A stretch of DNA of 64,000 nucleotides. Source: Acidimicrobiia bacterium. GTDB lineage: Bacteria > Actinomycetota > Acidimicrobiia > IMCC26256 > JAOSJM01. A program made the position numbers and the translations under genes. Positions within the stretch are counted from its first letter, which is position 1; each line of letters begins with the position of its first letter. This document shows positions 33,634 through 45,700 of this stretch, one piece after another. The notes below the pieces were generated by a model. The model saw only the letters and a list, made by a program, of their open reading frames with translations, was not told the DNA's origin and made no database searches. The DNA is taken from NCBI GenBank assembly GCA_027494165.1, contig JAOSJM010000001.1:372001-436000 (forward strand), given 5' to 3'.

Positions 33634-36600
33634 ATGGCCATGGCGCCGGAGCACATCGGCATCGGCATCCACCGGCACTTCACCAGCCGCGAGGTCGACC
33701 CCTACGACACCGTGGAGTGGGAGCGGCGTGACGCGCGCATCCCCAACCACAAGGACGGGGGCGACGCCTTCTTCCAGGCCGACGTCGAGTTCCCGGCCAC
33801 CTGGTCGCTCAACGCCACCAACATCGTCGCCCAGAAGTACTTCCGCGGCACCCTCGGCACCCCCGAGCGCGAGTGGTCGCTGCGCCAGGTCGTCGACCGC
33901 GTCGTCGACACGGTCACCGACTGGGGGGTGAAGGGCGGCTACTTCACCTCCGACGACGAGGCCAACGCGTTCCGCGACGAGCTGAAGTACCTGCTCGTCC
34001 ACCAGCGGGCCGCGTTCAACTCGCCGGTCTGGTTCAACATCGGCGTCCGCGGCGTGCCTCAGCAGGCGAGCGCGTGCTTCATCCTCTCGGTCGAGGACAC
34101 GATGGACTCGATCCTCAACTGGTACCGGGAGGAGGGGGTCATCTTCAAGGGGGCTCGGGGTCGGGCATCAACCTCTCGGGCATCCGGTCGTCGTACGAGC
34201 ACCTCAAGGGCGGCGGCACCGCCAGCGGCCCGGTGAGCTTCATGCGCGGCGCCGACGCGTCGGCCGGCACGATCAAGTGCCTCGAGGCCGGTACGCCCAT
34301 CGTCACGGATCACGGTGTCGTCCCGATTCGTGAGGTGCGGGCGGGGTGGGAGGTCGCCACCCGCTTCGGGATGCGGCGCGTCGAGGCCGTCCACGACAAC
34401 GGCGTTCGGCCGCTCGTGCGGGTCAGGACGGGGCTGGGCGGCGAGGTCGTGTGCACCCCCGAGCACCGTTTCCGGGTCCGCACGGCCGGCGGTGAGGTCT
34501 GGCGGGAGGCCGGGGAGCTGCGCAGCGGCGACCTCGCCGTGATCGACGTCTCCGGCCCGGCCACCGGCACCCTCCAGCCGCTCCGCCCCGTCGCTCCCGG
34601 TCACCACCGTGAGATCGGCCACGAGCTCCCCGAGCACGTCGACGAGGCCTTCGCGCTCTGGCTCGGCTGGGTGTACGGGGACGGCTCGGTCACCACCCGG
34701 GTGAACGCGAGCTGCGTCACCGTCCAGATCGGTGACGCCGACCCCGAGCTCACGTCCCGGTACCGCGCGCTGACCAGGGCGGTCTTCGGGTCCGGGCTGC
34801 ACCTCTACGAGAGCCGCTTCCGGGGGCGACCCGACGCCTCGGTGTCCCTCCGGTTCGCGTCCACGCAGGTCATCCGCTTCCTCGAGGCCAACGGGCTGCG
34901 CAAGGGCACCGCTGCGGACGTGCGGATCCCGGCGATCGTGCAGTCGTCGCCCGCCTCGGTGCGTGCCGCGTTCCTCTCCGGCCTGTTCGAGGCCGACGGC
35001 CACGTCGGCAACGGGTACCCGTGGCTGTCGACGGTCAGCGGCGACCTCGCGCTCGACGTTCACCGGATGCTCCTCTCGTTGGGCATCCCGTCGAAGGTCT
35101 CGCGCATCGACGACCGGCGGCAGGCGCTCGGTGCTCGTCCCGTCCACACGGTGAGGGTCGTCGGTGGTGAGGGCGTCCGCCGGTTCGCCAAGCTCGTGGG
35201 GTTCGTGTCGGAGCGCAAGCACCGGGCTCTCGACGAGGCCGCCGTGGTCCGAAAGGACGCCAGCCCGTTCGAGACCCAGTGGTTCCTGCCCCACGTCGAC
35301 GCCGAGCTCCGGAGGGTGTGGGCGGGGACGCGCTGCCAGTCGCTGCGCCGTGCCCTGGCGCCCTACTGCCGGTACGCGCGGCCGCGTCGGATGAGCCTGC
35401 TGCGGGCCCGCGCCCTCCTCGAGCGCTTCCCAGAGGAGCTGGGCGCGACGTCGCTCGCCCGGTTCGCGCTCGGCCACGACTTCTACGTGCCTCTGACGGT
35501 GGAGCCCTCCGGTGAGGGCCCGACCTTCGATCTGACGGTCGAGGACGTCCACGAGTACCTGGTGCACTCGGTCGTCACCCACAATTCGGGGGGCAAGACC
35601 CGCAGGGCGGCGAAGATGGTCATCCTCAACGCCGACCACCCCGACGTCGAGGAGTTCGTGTGGTGCAAGGCCGCCGAGGAGCGCAAGGCCGCCGCGCTGC
35701 GCGACGCCGGGTTCGACATGGACCTCGACGGCAAGGACAGCCACTCGATCCAGTACCAGAACGCGAACAACTCGGTGCGGGTCACCGACGCGTTCATGCG
35801 GGCCGTCGAGGAGGACCGCGACTGGGACCTCGAGGCGGTCACCACCGGCGAGACCATCCGCACGGTCAAGGCCCGCGACCTCATGCGCCAGATCTCCGAG
35901 GCGGCCTGGCAGTGCGCCGACCCGGGGATGCAGTTCGACACCACCATCAACCGCTGGCACACCGCCCCCAACACCGGCCGCATCAACGCCAGCAACCCGT
36001 GCTGCTTCGTCGGAGACACCCTTGTCGACACCGCGGACGGGCCGGTGAGGTTCGACCTCCTCGAGAAGGCATCAGTGGCCGGCGAGGAGCTGCCACTGGT
36101 CTGGTCCTTCGACGTCGCCGGGCACCGTCCCGTGCTCCGCCCGGTCAGCCGAGTCTGGGTGGCTGGACAGACGGCGGAGCTCGTCGAGGTCTGCACCGAG
36201 CGCGGCCTCCGGCTGCGGTGTACGCGCGAGCACCGGTTCCTCACCCTCGACGGCTCGTACGTGGAGGCTTGCGACCTGGTTGCCGGGACGGTGCTGCAGT
36301 CCGTCGACGACGCCCGACCGGTGCGCGACGTCGTGCAGCGCGTCGTCCCGGTGTGGCTCGACGAGCCCGTTCCCGTCTTCGACCTGGAGGTCGGCGGTAC
36401 CCACAACTTCTCGGTGACCTCCGACGGTCCGTCCTCCGTGACGCACGCGGTCGTGGTGCACAACAGCGAGTACATGCACCTCGACGACTCGGCGTGCAAC
36501 CTCGCCAGCATCAACCTGCTGCGGTACCTCGGCGAGGACGGCATCTTCGACGTCGAGGGCTTCAAGCACACCGTCGAGATCGTCTTCACCGCCCAGGAGA

Positions 36601-39468
36601 TCCTCGTCGGCAACGCCGACTACCCGACCGAGGCCATCGCCGAGACCAGCCGCCGGTTCCGCCAGCTCGGCCTCGGCTACGCCAACCTCGGCGCCCTCCT
36701 CATGGCCCAGGGCCTGCCCTACGACTCCCCCGAGGGGCGGGCGTGGGCGGCGAGCGTCACCGCGCTCATGACCGGGCACGCCTACGCCACGTCCGCCCGC
36801 ATCGCCGGGCGGATGGGGCCCTTCGCCGGCTTCGCCGAGAACGCCGAGCCGATGGTGAACGTCCTACGGATGCACCGGGCCGAGGTGGCGAAGGTCGACG
36901 AGGAGCTGGTCCCGCCCGAGCTGCTCGGCGCGGCCCAGCAGGCTTGGGACGAGGCGGTCGAGCTGGCCGAGCTCCACGGGGTGCGCAACTCGCAGGCCTC
37001 GGTCCTGGCGCCTACGGGCACTATCGGCTTGATGATGGATTGCGACACCACGGGCATCGAGCCCGACCTGGCGCTCACGAAGACGAAGAAGCTCGTGGGT
37101 GGGGGCACGATGACGATCGTCAACCAGACGATCCCCCGCGCCCTGCGGCGCCTCGGCTACGGCGACGACGAGGTCGAGGCGATCGTGGCCCACGTCGACA
37201 AGCACAAGTCGATCGTCGGGGCCCCCGGCCTGCGCGAGGAGCACCTGCCGGTCTTCGCCTGCTCGATGGGCGACAACGCCATCCACTACACGGGCCACGT
37301 CACGATGATGGGAGCCGTCCAGCCCTTCATCTCGGGGGCCATCTCGAAGTGCGTGGTCGGCGACACCCTGGTCACGACGGCCGACGGCCTGGTGCGGATC
37401 GGGAGCCTGCACCGGGGCGAGATCCCCGACAGCTTCCGCGGCGAGGTCGTCGAGGTCGCCTCGCTCGACGGGACGGCCAAGACCGACGCCTTCTACTACG
37501 GCGGTGCCCGTCGGGTCCGCGAGGTCCGGCTGCGGTCCGGCCACCGGGTGACGGGGGACGCCGAACCACCGGGTGCTCGTCGCCGGGACGCGCGGCCTGG
37601 ACTGGATGGCGCTGGAGGACGTGCTCCCCGACGACTACGTCGCCGTCCGCTACGGGGCCGACCTGTGGTCGCCGCTCCCGGCCCGCCTCGACGGATTCGG
37701 GCCCAGCGAGCGGTACGGGTGCCAGAAGGCCGTGCGGGTGCCCGAGGAGATGACCGAGGAGCTCGCGTTCCTCCTCGGGGCCTACGTCGCCGAGGGGCAC
37801 ACCACCCGGTCGAACTGGACGGTGACGGTCACGAGCTCGGTCGATGCCGTGCTCGAGCGGGTGGCGGCCGCGTGGCGTGACCTGTTCGGGATCGAGGCGG
37901 TGATCGAACGTCGCGACGGCCGCTGTCCCCAGGTGAAGGTGGCCTCGAAGGCGATCGTCGAGCTCCTCGAGCACCTCGGCTGCGGTGCGAGGGCGTCGGA
38001 GAAGCGGATCCCCGGCGCGGTGCTGCGCTCACCGAGGGACACGGTGCTGGCGTTCCTTCAGGGCCTTGCGCTCGACGCCTACGTCACCGTGGCGAGCGCG
38101 CCGAAGTGGGGCCTCTGCGTCGACTCGCCGGGCCTCCTCGACGACCTCCAGGCCGTGCTCACCAACCTCGGGGTCGTGCACTCGCGCATCGCCAAGCGCG
38201 ACGCCGCCACGGGCAAGACCTACGGCGAGGTGTACGCCACCGGCGAGCACGCCCAGAGGCTCGTCGAGCTGGTGCCGTTCCTCGAGCCCGACAAGGCTCG
38301 TCGGGCCGCCGAGCTCCGGACGCTGCCGATCTCGCGGCTGCGCAACACCGCCGACGTGGTGCCCGGGATCGACCCCCGGGAGCTGTACGAGCTGATCCCG
38401 AGGGGACGGCCCGGACGGACGGGCGCCGGGAGTGGCCACCGGGCGGAGTTCGCCTTCCTGTGCGACGACCGCACCCGCCACGTGAGCCGTTCGACGCTCG
38501 AGCGCGTGGCGGCGCTGCCGGGCGTGGAGCTGCCCGAGTGGCTGTCCGTCGTCCTTCGGGACGGGCTGCACTTCAGCCCGGTCGAGGCGGTCGACGACGC
38601 CGGGGAGCAGGAGGTCTTCGACCTGTCGGTGCCCGGGACGCACGCGTTCGTGGGCAACGGCGTCGTCAACCACAACACCGTGAACATGCCCGAGGACGTG
38701 ACGGTCGAGGACGTCGAGCAGCTCCACCTCGAGTCCTGGAAGCTGGGGCTCAAGGCGGTGGCCCTCTACCGCGACAACTGCAAGGTGGCCCAGCCGCTGT
38801 CCACCCAGAAGCGGGAGGACCAGGAGGAGCCGGCCGTCCGGGTGGAGCGGGTCGTCGAGACGGTCATCGTCCAGGAGCCGGTCCGCCAGAAGCTGCCCCG
38901 CAAGCGCACCTCGAAGACGTTCTCGTTCCGGGTCGCCGACTGCCACGGCTACGTCACGGTCGGCGAGTTCGAGGACGGGCGGCCGGGCGAGGTCTTCCTG
39001 CGGGTGGCCAAGCAGGGCTCGACCCTCGCGGGGATCATGGACGCCTTCGCCATCTCGGTGAGCCACGGCCTCCAGTACGGCGTGCCGCTGCGGGCGTTCG
39101 TGGAGATGTTCACGAACATGCGGTTCGAGCCGGCCGGCATGACCGACGACCCCGACATCCGTTTCGCCACCAGCCTGGTGGACTACATCTTCCGGCGCCT
39201 GGCGGTGGAGTACCTGCCCTACGACGAGCGGGAGGAGCTCGGCATCCTCACGGTGGGGGAGCGGCTCCAGCCGACCCTGCCGGGGGTGGAGGAGGCCGTG
39301 GCCTCCCAGGACCGGCCGGGTACGCTGCCGCTCGACGACCAGCGCCCGTCGGCCGCGTTCCAGCGAGCGACCGAGACGGTGATCTGCCACGTCTGCGGCG
39401 ACATCATGCAGCGGGCCGGCTCCTGCCACGCCTGCCCGTCCTGCGGCGCGACGAGCGGCTGCTCGTGA
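33634..39468 (+). CDS. nrdJ: Class II (B12-dependent) ribonucleotide reductase NrdJ with three inteins (two frameshifts)
   Basis: Adenosylcobalamin-dependent reductase making dNTPs with or without oxygen. Exteins total about 912 aa: N-terminal part with FNSPVWFN, the core NSPVWFN/SACNLASINLL and PTGTIGLMMDCDTTG regions, and a Cys-rich C-terminus (CHVCGDIM, CPSCGATSGC) that supplies reducing thiols. Inteins sit after SAGTIK, INASNPC and SGAISK. Two frame errors: a missing G at 34149-34153 (FKGGSGSGIN) and an extra G at 37553-37557 inside intein 3 (TGTPNHRV). With both fixed all splice junctions are in phase. It is controlled by NrdR boxes upstream. ATG 33634. Confidence 0.94.
34278..35585 (+). 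other. NrdJ intein 1 (436 aa, with LAGLIDADG endonuclease)
   Basis: Starts CLEAGTPIVTDHGVVPIREV (Cys1). Block B is CTPEHRF. Endonuclease motifs are LWLGWVYGDGS and FLSGLFEADGHVG. Block F is FDLTVEDVHEYLVHS, and block G ends VVTHN followed by Ser (SGGKTRRAAKM). Ligation restores SAGTIK-SGGKTRR. Frame intact throughout. Confidence 0.93.
36003..36464 (+). other. NrdJ intein 2 (154-aa mini-intein, no endonuclease)
   Basis: Starts CFVGDTLVDTADGPVRF directly after the extein NASNPC. Block B is CTREHRF, block F VFDLEVGGTHNFSVTS, and block G ends VVVHN followed by Ser (SEYMHLDDSACN). At 154 residues there is no room for, and no trace of, a LAGLIDADG domain, so it is a natural splicing-only mini-intein. 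Confidence 0.93.
37350..38676 (+). other. NrdJ intein 3 (about 442 aa, degenerate LAGLIDADG; frameshift)
   Basis: Starts CVVGDTLVTTADGLVRIG. Block B, TPNHRV, is readable only after removing one G at 37553-37557. Dodecapeptide-like motifs FLLGAYVAEGHT and FLQGLALDAYV lack the usual acidic residue pattern (Glu/Gly, Asp/Ala), so the endonuclease may be decaying. Block F is FDLSVPGTHAFVGNG, and block G ends VVNHN followed by Thr (TVNMPEDV). Confidence 0.9.
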
Positions 39469-39759
39469 TGGAAGGTCGCGTTCTCAGGTCAGGCGGACTG
39501 CCAACAGGACCGTGCGCTGGGGCCCCCTGGGAGTGCCTGGTCGCCGCACCTGTTCGGCCCGATGACCGGAGCCCGGGAGCCGAGCCCTCGGCTCGCCGCC
39601 AACCTGCCGGCCGTCCCGCCACGAGGACGGGGGAGCCGATCGCAACGTAGCTGTAATCCTGGGGCGGATGCCGGCCACTACACGGCTGATGACCAGGTCG
39701 ACGAGGCTCCGGGGGTGCGTTCGATCGCCGGCGTCGACGCGCGCGGCAGGAACGCCGGC

Positions 39760-40431
39760 GTGAAGCGGCACGAGCAGGCTGCGCCGGACGCCGAGGTCGG
39801 TCCCGCCGAACGGCGGCGGTTCGAGGCCGTCTACCAGGCGAACTACGACGCCGTGTTGGCCTACGCGCTGGCGCGGGCCGACGTCGACACCGCGAAGGAG
39901 GTGGCGGCCGACACGTTCCTCGTCGCGTGGCGGCGCCTCTCCGACCTTCCGGTGGAGCCGCGTGCATGGTTGATCGGCGTCGCCCGCCGGGTCCTGGCCG
40001 ATCACCGCCGTTCCGCCGGGCGCCGTGACGCGCTGGCCGAGAGGCTCGCCCAGCGACACGTCGAGGTGACGCCCGAGCCTTCCGACGTCGTCGTGACCCG
40101 GGCCCAGGTGCTCAGCGCGCTTCATCGGTTGAGCGCCTCCGACCAGGAGCTGCTCCGTCTCGTCGCCTGGGACGGGCTCTCGTCGGCGGAGGCGGCGGCG
40201 GTGCTCGGGTGCACCCGTGCCGGGCTCGCCGTCCGCCTGCACCGGGCCCGACGCCGGTTCGAGGCCGCGCTCCGGGCCGGCGATCCGGCCCCGACGGTCG
40301 CCCGTCTCCCGGAGCCGCGACTCCCCGACCCGGCCGTCGAGCCCGGAACCGGAGTGGGAACGGACGGTGCGGCCGGTGACCGGATCGCCGGCTCGCCCGT
40401 CCCGAAGCGGACGGGGAGGACCCGTGGCTGA
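39760..40431 (+). CDS. ECF-type RNA polymerase sigma factor
   Basis: About 223 aa. Region 2 runs RRFEAVYQANYDAVLAYALA to AWLIGVARRVLADHRR; region 4 has LRLVAWDGLSSAEAAAVLG and VRLHRARRRFEAAL. GTG 39760 is chosen as the nearest start before region 2; an alternative GTG at 39715 would add 15 residues. It overlaps the following membrane protein by eight bases, the classic arrangement of a sigma factor with its regulator. The 291 bases since nrdJ hold no gene that I can see. Target genes unknown. Confidence 0.85.
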   Translation: MKRHEQAAPDAEVGPAERRRFEAVYQANYDAVLAYALARADVDTAKEVAADTFLVAWRRLSDLPVEPRAWLIGVARRVLADHRRSAGRRDALAERLAQRHVEVTPEPSDVVVTRAQVLSALHRLSASDQELLRLVAWDGLSSAEAAAVLGCTRAGLAVRLHRARRRFEAALRAGDPAPTVARLPEPRLPDPAVEPGTGVGTDGAAGDRIAGSPVPKRTGRTRG

Positions 40432-42147
40432 GCTCGAGAAGGTGCTGCGCGCCATCCGCTCGGTTCGTCCGCCGGCGGCCGAGCGGACGGGGGAGATCGT
40501 CGGTCCCGAGGAACGGCGACGGGTGCTCGAGGGCATCGTCGGATGGTCGGGGCCGGTTCCGATCCGGCGGGAGCGCCCCCGATCGGGGGCAGGGCCGGCC
40601 GGCGCGCGCCCGTCGGGCGCCGGAGAGGATTCCGAGGAGATGGACCGAAGCGAGGAGGTCACCGTGGTGGAGCCGCTGCCGTCGCCCGGACTGCCGGAGC
40701 CGGTCGAGGAGGCCCGCCGCCGCCGCCCCCGCCGGGTCGCCGCGGTGGCCTCCGGGACCGCCGCGGCCCTCGTGGTCGGCGTGCTGGGGGTGGTCGCGCT
40801 TCGTGACGACGGCGCCGGGGAGGACCCTGGCACCGTGGCGGTGGTCACGCTGACCCCCGCCGACGTCGCCGAGCTGCGGGCGGCCTTCGAGGAGATGACG
40901 CGCCACATGTTCGACGGTTCGGCCGACCTGGGCGACTCGGGGCTCTCGGTGGTGGCCGACGGCGAGCGCCTGCGGGCCTTCGTCGAGCCCATCCTCACCT
41001 CGAACGCGTCGATCTACGAGGACATGGGCGCCGAGGTCGTCGACGTGTGGGGGGAGGGAGTGGACCGGGCAGGGGTGTCGTTCCGGGTCCTCCTCAACGG
41101 CGAGCCGTACACGTTCCCGCTCGGTCCCGACCCTTCGGGGCCCAAGGAGCTCACCCTGGAGGCGGTGAAGGTCGACGGGGCCTGGAAGTACACCCTCGAG
41201 AGCGTCTGCGAGATGCTGGCCACGTTCGGGTTCCCGTGCCCGCCCGAGGTGCGCGACCCGAGCTACCAGGACGTGACCGCCGCCGCCGAGGGGCAGGAGG
41301 TCGCGGCGCTCCTGGAGCGCTTCCTCGCCTCGGGCGCGTCGATCGAGGAGCAGGTGGCCCTGGTCGAGGACGGCGAGCGCCTCCGGGAGTCCATCGCGGC
41401 CGTGTCCGGGGCGATCGAGGGCTACGAGGTCGGGACGCGAGTGGACCGGGTGCTGGTCTCGCCCGGCCGGCCCCGAGCGGCGGTGCGGTTCTCGCTGGCC
41501 CTCGACGGGGTCCCGGTCCTGCGCGTCACCGGCGACGTGGTCCGGGGCCCGCAGGGCTGGCTGCTGGGGCACCGGACGGCCTGCGAGGTGGTGGGGAGCA
41601 CCTGGGCGATCGGGGTCGTGGCCGTCGACTGCACGCCGGGGCCCGGAACGTCGTGGGCCGACGAGCCGGCCCCGGATCTGGCCGCTCCCGACCTCTCCAC
41701 CGATCCGGTCGAGCCCCAGGTGGAGTCGGCCGTGGCGCGGTGGTGGCGGAGCTGATCGACGGGGTGGCCGAGCCGGCCGACCTCGCCCTGGTCTACCCGA
41801 CCCACCCGGCCACCAACGAGCCGCTCGACGACGAGACGGTGATGGCGGCGATCGAGGCGCTCGCCGCGGCGACCGCCGAGGTTCCCGTCGAGGTCGGTGC
41901 CGTCGGGTCGCAGGGCGTGGTGCGCGACCCGAGCGACTGGTCGGTCACCCAGCCCGCCCTGTACGTGGGCGTGGAATTGCTGGGAGGGAGCGCGCCGACC
42001 CGGCTCTCCCTCTGGCGCTCCCCGGGGTCGTCCTGGAGGGCGTACCTGTGGGAGGTGTGCGCGACCACCGAGATTCTCGGCGGTGAGTGGGCGTGCCCCG
42101 AGGTGGAGCCCGCTGTCGTCAGCCCGACCTCGGGACCCAGCCGTTGA
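40424..42147 (+). CDS. Single-pass membrane protein, candidate sigma regulator (one probable frameshift)
   Basis: I do not recognise the family. A ~100-residue cytoplasmic N-terminus (ELEKVLRAIRSVRPPAAE) precedes one membrane helix at about residues 104-126 (VAAVASGTAAALVVGVLGVV) and a long extracytoplasmic part with two similar segments (VADGERLRAFVEPI and VEDGERLRESIAAV). The raw frame ends at 41755; adding one G at 41739-41740 joins ESAVARVVAELIDG and extends the protein to 42147 (about 574 aa). Without it the tail would be a separate 135-aa ORF. Overlap with the ECF sigma gene suggests an anti-sigma-like role, but no ASD or zinc motif (HxxxCxxC) is visible. Confidence 0.6.
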
Positions 42148-42656
42148 CGGGTGCGCCCGATCGGGACGGCGGCGGGCCGCTCCCGGTCGGGCCTCGCCGT
42201 GCCCGGAGGCCTAGCTGCGAACGACCCAGTCCTCGGCCTTCTTGGTGAACTGGGGAACGAGTCGGGTCGACGGCATCCTCTCGAGCCGGCCCTCCGCCAG
42301 CTCCCGAACCGCCGGCACCGGATCGCGGTCGCCGAACAGACGCGGGTCGTCCAGTGAGATCTCGGAGTGCCCCGTGGGGTCGATCGTCCAGCACGACGCC
42401 TCGAGCGCGATGCCGTTGGGATCGGTGAAGTAGATCGACCGCATGATGCCGTGGTCGACGACGTCGGTGACCTCGCAGTCGGCCTTCTTCAGCCGCTCCC
42501 GCAGCTCACCGAGCGCCTCCTCGTCGGCGAGGGCCATGGCGACGTGGTCGAACTGCGCGACCTCGTCGCTCGCGACGCCGGCCGGCTTCGCGAAGGTCTC
42601 GGGCTCGACGTCGCGGTACTCGAAGAACGCGATCGACGTGCCGGCGCCGAGGTCGA
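42140..42656. repeat. Direct repeat, left copy (517 bp)
   Basis: Matches 47306-47823 across its whole length with one single-base gap that I can see (CCCGATCGG here, CCCGGATCGG there). It covers the 3' part of a VOC gene and 70 bases beyond its stop, and brackets a 4.65-kb segment with the right copy. Confidence 0.92.
42211..42656 (-). pseudogene. 5'-truncated copy of the VOC protein gene
   Basis: Encodes the last ~148 residues of the VOC protein at 47378, identical from DLGAGTSIAFFEYRD to EDWVVRS, but the first ~54 codons are absent. The sequence switches to unrelated DNA at 42657. It has no start of its own apart from an internal ATG at 42537. It is part of the left direct repeat. Confidence 0.9.
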
Positions 42657-42723
42657 TGAAGGGCCGATGACTATGGGAGTAAGTCTCCGAGGAGGACGGA
42701 CGGACAGAAACGCTCTCTCCTTC

Positions 42724-45700
42724 CTACCGTCGCTGACGGCTCTCCCGGACGGCGGCGGTGATGGCGTCGACGATCCGGGCGCCGCGTCGGCGGTAGCCGA
42801 GCCGCGAGAGGACCTCTTCGAACACTTCGTTTTCGGTGCGCGCCAGCGTGTCCGACTCCACCCAGCGGGCCAGCGCGACCAGTTGGTCATGGGTGTAGTC
42901 GGTGATGGGAGCACCCCGTCGGATGTGGATGGGGAGAGGGCCCCGGTCCCGTCCCGAGACCAGCGCTGCGGTGCGTGACGCGGGGATGCGGAATCGGCGT
43001 TGCCTCCACGCACCGGAGCCGGGACGCCGGCATCCGCATCGGCAACGGCCTGTTGCCAGGCCGCGACCACCTTGTCGGTCTCGCCCCGCGGGTCCCGGTA
43101 CCAGTCCGTCGACCAGATGCGGTGGAAGCGCCAGCCGAGCTGTTCGAGCACGTCCTGGCGAAGGTGGTCGCGTTCGCGTGCCAAGTACCCGGAGTGGTAG
43201 CTGGCTCCGTCGCATTCGATGGCGAGGACGAGCTCGCTGGGGCGTTCGGGGTGTCCGGCGACGAAGTCGATCCGGTAGCCGGAGGATCCGTACTGGGCGG
43301 TGACGGGGACACCTGCGGCTTCGAGGCGGTCACGCACCGCGATCTCGAAGGGGTTGAGCTGCGAGGTCTCCTTCGCCCGCTCACCGAGGTCCATGCCTCC
43401 GGAGGAGGCGTAGTGCAGGTACGCCTTGAGAAGGTGCACGCCGGCGGCGCCGGTGCGGGACTCGTCGAGCTCACTATGGTTGAACGAGCCGACGACGGTG
43501 ACGCGCCTCCGGGCCCGACTGACTGCCACGTTGAGGCGCCGTTCGCCCCCGGCTTGGAGGAGGGGACCGAAGCGGTAGAGGAGCCGCCCGTCGGCCTGCT
43601 TGCCGTAGCCGACGCTAATGATGATCGCCTCTCTCTCGTCGCCCTGAACCCGCTCGAGGTTCTTGACAAAGAAGCGCTCGTCGCGGCCCTCGTCGAAGAA
43701 GCCCTCGAGCTCATCGGGTACTGCCTCTCGGAGCGCGTCGGTGATGCGGTTAGCGTGATGAATGCCCATGGCGATCACGCCGAGGCTCTCGTGCGGTCGC
43801 TCCACGGCATGTTCGAGGATGAGCTCAACGACCCGGTCCACCTCGGGCGCGGAGCTGCGCGTGTCGGCAGCCCGAGCCGGGTCGTGGGGCACCAGCTCGA
43901 AACGGAGGCAGTCCTCGCCCACGACCCCGGGGAACGTAGTGAGCGCCCAGTCGTAGAGGTGGGCGTTGGAGAAGGCGATGAGGCGCTCGTCCTTCGAGCG
44001 GTAGTGAGTGGTCAGCCAGCGGTCGGAGAGTCCCAGGCCTTTGAGGACATCGAGCACCGACTCGAATCCGAAGGTGAGCGCGGCGTCGTTAGGTTCGAAG
44101 CCCTTCTCCTCGTCGGCGGTGCCGGTGGCGAAGAACGTGGTCGGTGGGAGCTGGCGGTCGTCGCCGGCGATGACGGCGCGGTCCGCCCGGAGTAGGGCGG
44201 GGACGGCATCGGCGGGGAGCACCTGGCTGGCCTCATCGAAGACCACCACGTCGAAGCAAGGGCGAGGCGGGAGCACCTCAGAGACCATCAACGGGCTCAT
44301 CGCCCAACATGGCCGCAGCGCGGTGAGCACGTCGGGAGCCTTCTCGAAGAGAGACCGAAGCGTCATGTGGCCCCGCTTGCGGTGTGCCTGTCCGAGGACT
44401 GCCTCGTTCTGTTCGGGATGAGCGTCGCGCGCCGCCACCGCCCGGGTGGCGACCGCTCGCTTCACCCGCGCGGGGGTCGTCTGGATGTGCTCGGTGTCGT
44501 AGCGGCGGTACTCGTCGACCTTGCGCGCGTGGACGGCTCCGTCGAATGCCCCGATGCGGGCGTCAGATCCCGCCACCACCTCGTACATGGAGGCGAGCCA
44601 CACGTGCCGCACGGTCTGGCGGGCGGCCTCGGAGTCGATCTCGGCTCCGTCGGCGACCCGCTGGGCGAGCTCGTCGAGGAGAGCCCTGAATCCGGCTTCG
44701 ACTAGGCGCGTGGAGAGCTCCTGGATGCGGGGCAGACGGTAGAGGACCTGTGTCTCGTGTACGAGGGCGGCCAGATGTCGAGCTGCCTGCGCCGGCGCCG
44801 CTCCGGTCACGTCGTCGGTCGCGATGAAGGCGCCGAGGGCGCGGAGATCCTCGTCGAACGCGGCGAATGCCTCATCAGCGTCGGCGAGCTGTTCGGGAAC
44901 CTTCGGGAAGGCGTCGCGGCGGCATCGCCGGGCCCACTCGGAGCGCACCTCGGCTGCGTCTCGTGCCACTTCGAGTGCTCGTCGTCCGCTGAGCTTCACG
45001 CCATCACGAGCATGGGACCGTAGCTCCCGCTTCCCCGCCCGGTAGCGCCCGGAGAACACTTGGGCGAACACCGCCTTGAACCGGCTCTGCGCCGGTGCGA
45101 GCGCCTGGGCAGTCGTCTCGAGGTCGGCGTCGAAGAGAATCGGCTCCATCTCGTTGAGCAGGCCCCTGACCGCGTCCAGGAGGGCCAGCGCTGCGCGCCA
45201 GCCCCCGACGGTGACCGGCTGGGTCAGGCCGGCTTCGTCGAGCGCGCCTTCCAGGAGCCGCCGGGCGTGCGGGAAGCGCTCTCCGGCAAGCCGGGCTGCG
45301 TGGTCGGCGGCGGCGCGGGCGTCGTCGCTCGTCTCGACACGGGCTCCTGACCAGGCGCTCTCTCCTGAAGCGGCGACGAGGCCGTCGAGCTCAACGTACT
45401 CGCGGATGGCGTCCTCGAGCTCCTCCACTTCCACCCGGCCGAGGCGTTCGAGCGCCGGCGCCGTGATCCGGACCGGCGAGCGGGCAGTTTCGGGGAGCGT
45501 GAGCAGTTCGCCCTGCAGGTCATAGGCGCTCATCCTCGACGGTTCCCGCGGCACATGCAGCGCCTCGACGTGGTCGACCAGCTCCTGCCGGCGCCGGGCG
45601 ACCTTGCGGTGGACTTCAGCGAGGTCTGGCTCTCCGACACCGCCGAGTTCGCGCAACGACGAGGCGAGCTCCTGGGCGACCTGCCGTCGTGAACTCACCC

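Noticed and set aside
37350..38676. Split (trans-splicing) intein, since the frame breaks inside NrdJ intein 3
   Set aside because: The halves are contiguous and one base restores the TPNH block; there is no second gene arrangement.
40112..41572. Minus-strand 486-codon frame opposite the sigma-linked protein
   Set aside because: No motif, strong Gly/Arg/Asp bias typical of shadows, and the plus-strand reading has a clear membrane helix and coupling to sigma.
42140..42656. Target-site duplication made by a transposon
   Set aside because: 517 bp is far too long for any transposase-made duplication, and no transposase or terminal inverted repeats are present.
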